Shown here in pieces: positions 63,874 through 64,000 of a stretch of DNA of 64,000 bases. Both the position numbers and the translations under genes were made by a program. Numbering within the stretch: the first letter of the stretch is position 1; every line of letters starts with the position of its first letter. The notes under the pieces are model-generated. The model worked only from the letters and a program-made list of their open reading frames with translations, was not told the origin of the DNA and searched no databases. This DNA comes from Pseudoduganella dura (GTDB lineage: Bacteria; Pseudomonadota; Gammaproteobacteria; Burkholderiales; Burkholderiaceae_D). The stretch is taken from assembly GCF_009727155.1 (NCBI RefSeq), contig NZ_WNWM01000002.1, positions 6,138,001-6,202,000 of the forward strand. Direction: 5' to 3'.

Positions 63874-64000
63874 ATGAAAAGATTTGCATGCCACGCCCTG
63901 GGAATCATTCTCGCGATGGGAATGGCCGCCTGCGGCGGCGGCCAGCCTTCGGAAACCGGCGCCGCCACGACCGCCTCGTCCGGAGCGGTGACCGCCGCCG
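63874..64000 (+). CDS. Lipoprotein gene, 5' end only
   Basis: The first 42 codons lie in the window. MKRFACHALGIILAMGMAAC is a lipoprotein signal peptide with the lipobox Cys at residue 20, followed by GGGQ and an Ala/Thr/Ser/Gly linker. AGGAGAC lies eight bases before the ATG. The protein is probably attached to a membrane facing the periplasm or cell surface. Its divergence from a membrane-bound AraC regulator with a carbohydrate-binding-like sensor suggests a secreted, substrate-induced product such as a lipoprotein hydrolase or binding protein. The function is not visible here. Confidence 0.85.
   Translation, partial: MKRFACHALGIILAMGMAACGGGQPSETGAATTASSGAVTAA

Overview
The window is GC-rich chromosomal DNA with dense coding and strong GC3 bias, so long antisense frames stay open by chance. 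The gene set suggests a Massilia/Duganella-type member of the Oxalobacteraceae (Betaproteobacteria). Pointers are a PEP-CTERM exported protein, a giant DUF4214 protein, several very large sugar-type TonB-dependent receptors (TBDTs), plant-polysaccharide hydrolases, and many LysR/GntR regulators. I saw no rRNA, tRNA, CRISPR array, integrase or transposase. The taxon is an inference from content.

Layout. (1) 0.6-7.0 kb: a tartrate-utilisation locus, ttuC-dctA-ttuD-ttuE on the minus strand with a divergent LysR gene. Tartrate would be taken up by DctA, oxidised by TtuC, phosphorylated to phosphoglycerate by TtuD and finished by the pyruvate kinase TtuE. dctA carries a one-base frameshift. (2) 7.0-11.4 kb: a PEP-CTERM protein, then a LysR regulator divergent from gcdH and a family III CoA-transferase (probable glutarate to glutaryl-CoA to crotonyl-CoA). 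A 15-bp tandem repeat lies in the LysR leader. (3) 11.5-15.2 kb: a small ORF, a DHA2-type MFS pump, an HlyD adaptor and a TetR regulator. (4) 15.2-18.3 kb: glucarate dehydratase (frameshifted) between two FCD-type GntR regulators. (5) 18.4-25.3 kb: a GH2 beta-galactosidase-like enzyme divergent from a double-domain GH43 enzyme, then a hybrid histidine kinase. (6) 25.3-29.2 kb: a metal module with a LysR remnant, a NiCoT-like permease, a TBDT with a His-rich loop, a Fur-family regulator and two palindromic sites. (7) 29.3-38.6 kb: M20 hydrolase, aldo/keto reductase, a 1007-aa TBDT with a LacI-type operator, an orphan receiver, an acetyltransferase, gamma-carbonic anhydrase, and a YheO-type regulator with a threo-3-hydroxyaspartate ammonia-lyase-like enzyme. 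(8) 38.6-48 kb: FecI-FecR plus a transducer TBDT, divergent from a paralogous TBDT that lacks the signalling domain. (9) 48-52.6 kb: an SGLT symporter, galT and galK, with a good terminator. (10) 52.8-60.2 kb: a 2481-aa DUF4214/Ig-like/RTX protein with a recent in-frame 1563-bp duplication. (11) 60.3-64 kb: an EamA transporter, rnk, a membrane-anchored AraC regulator and the start of a lipoprotein gene.

Two genes (dctA, gudD) are broken, and one (the CoA-transferase) has lost its start region, each explained by one missing base in a G/C homopolymer. That pattern looks more like residual sequencing error than three real mutations, but cannot be settled from the sequence alone. The most unusual biology is the His-rich metal-receptor module, the FecIR locus with paired transducer and non-transducer receptors, the repeat array of Shine-Dalgarno-like motifs, and the internally duplicated giant protein.
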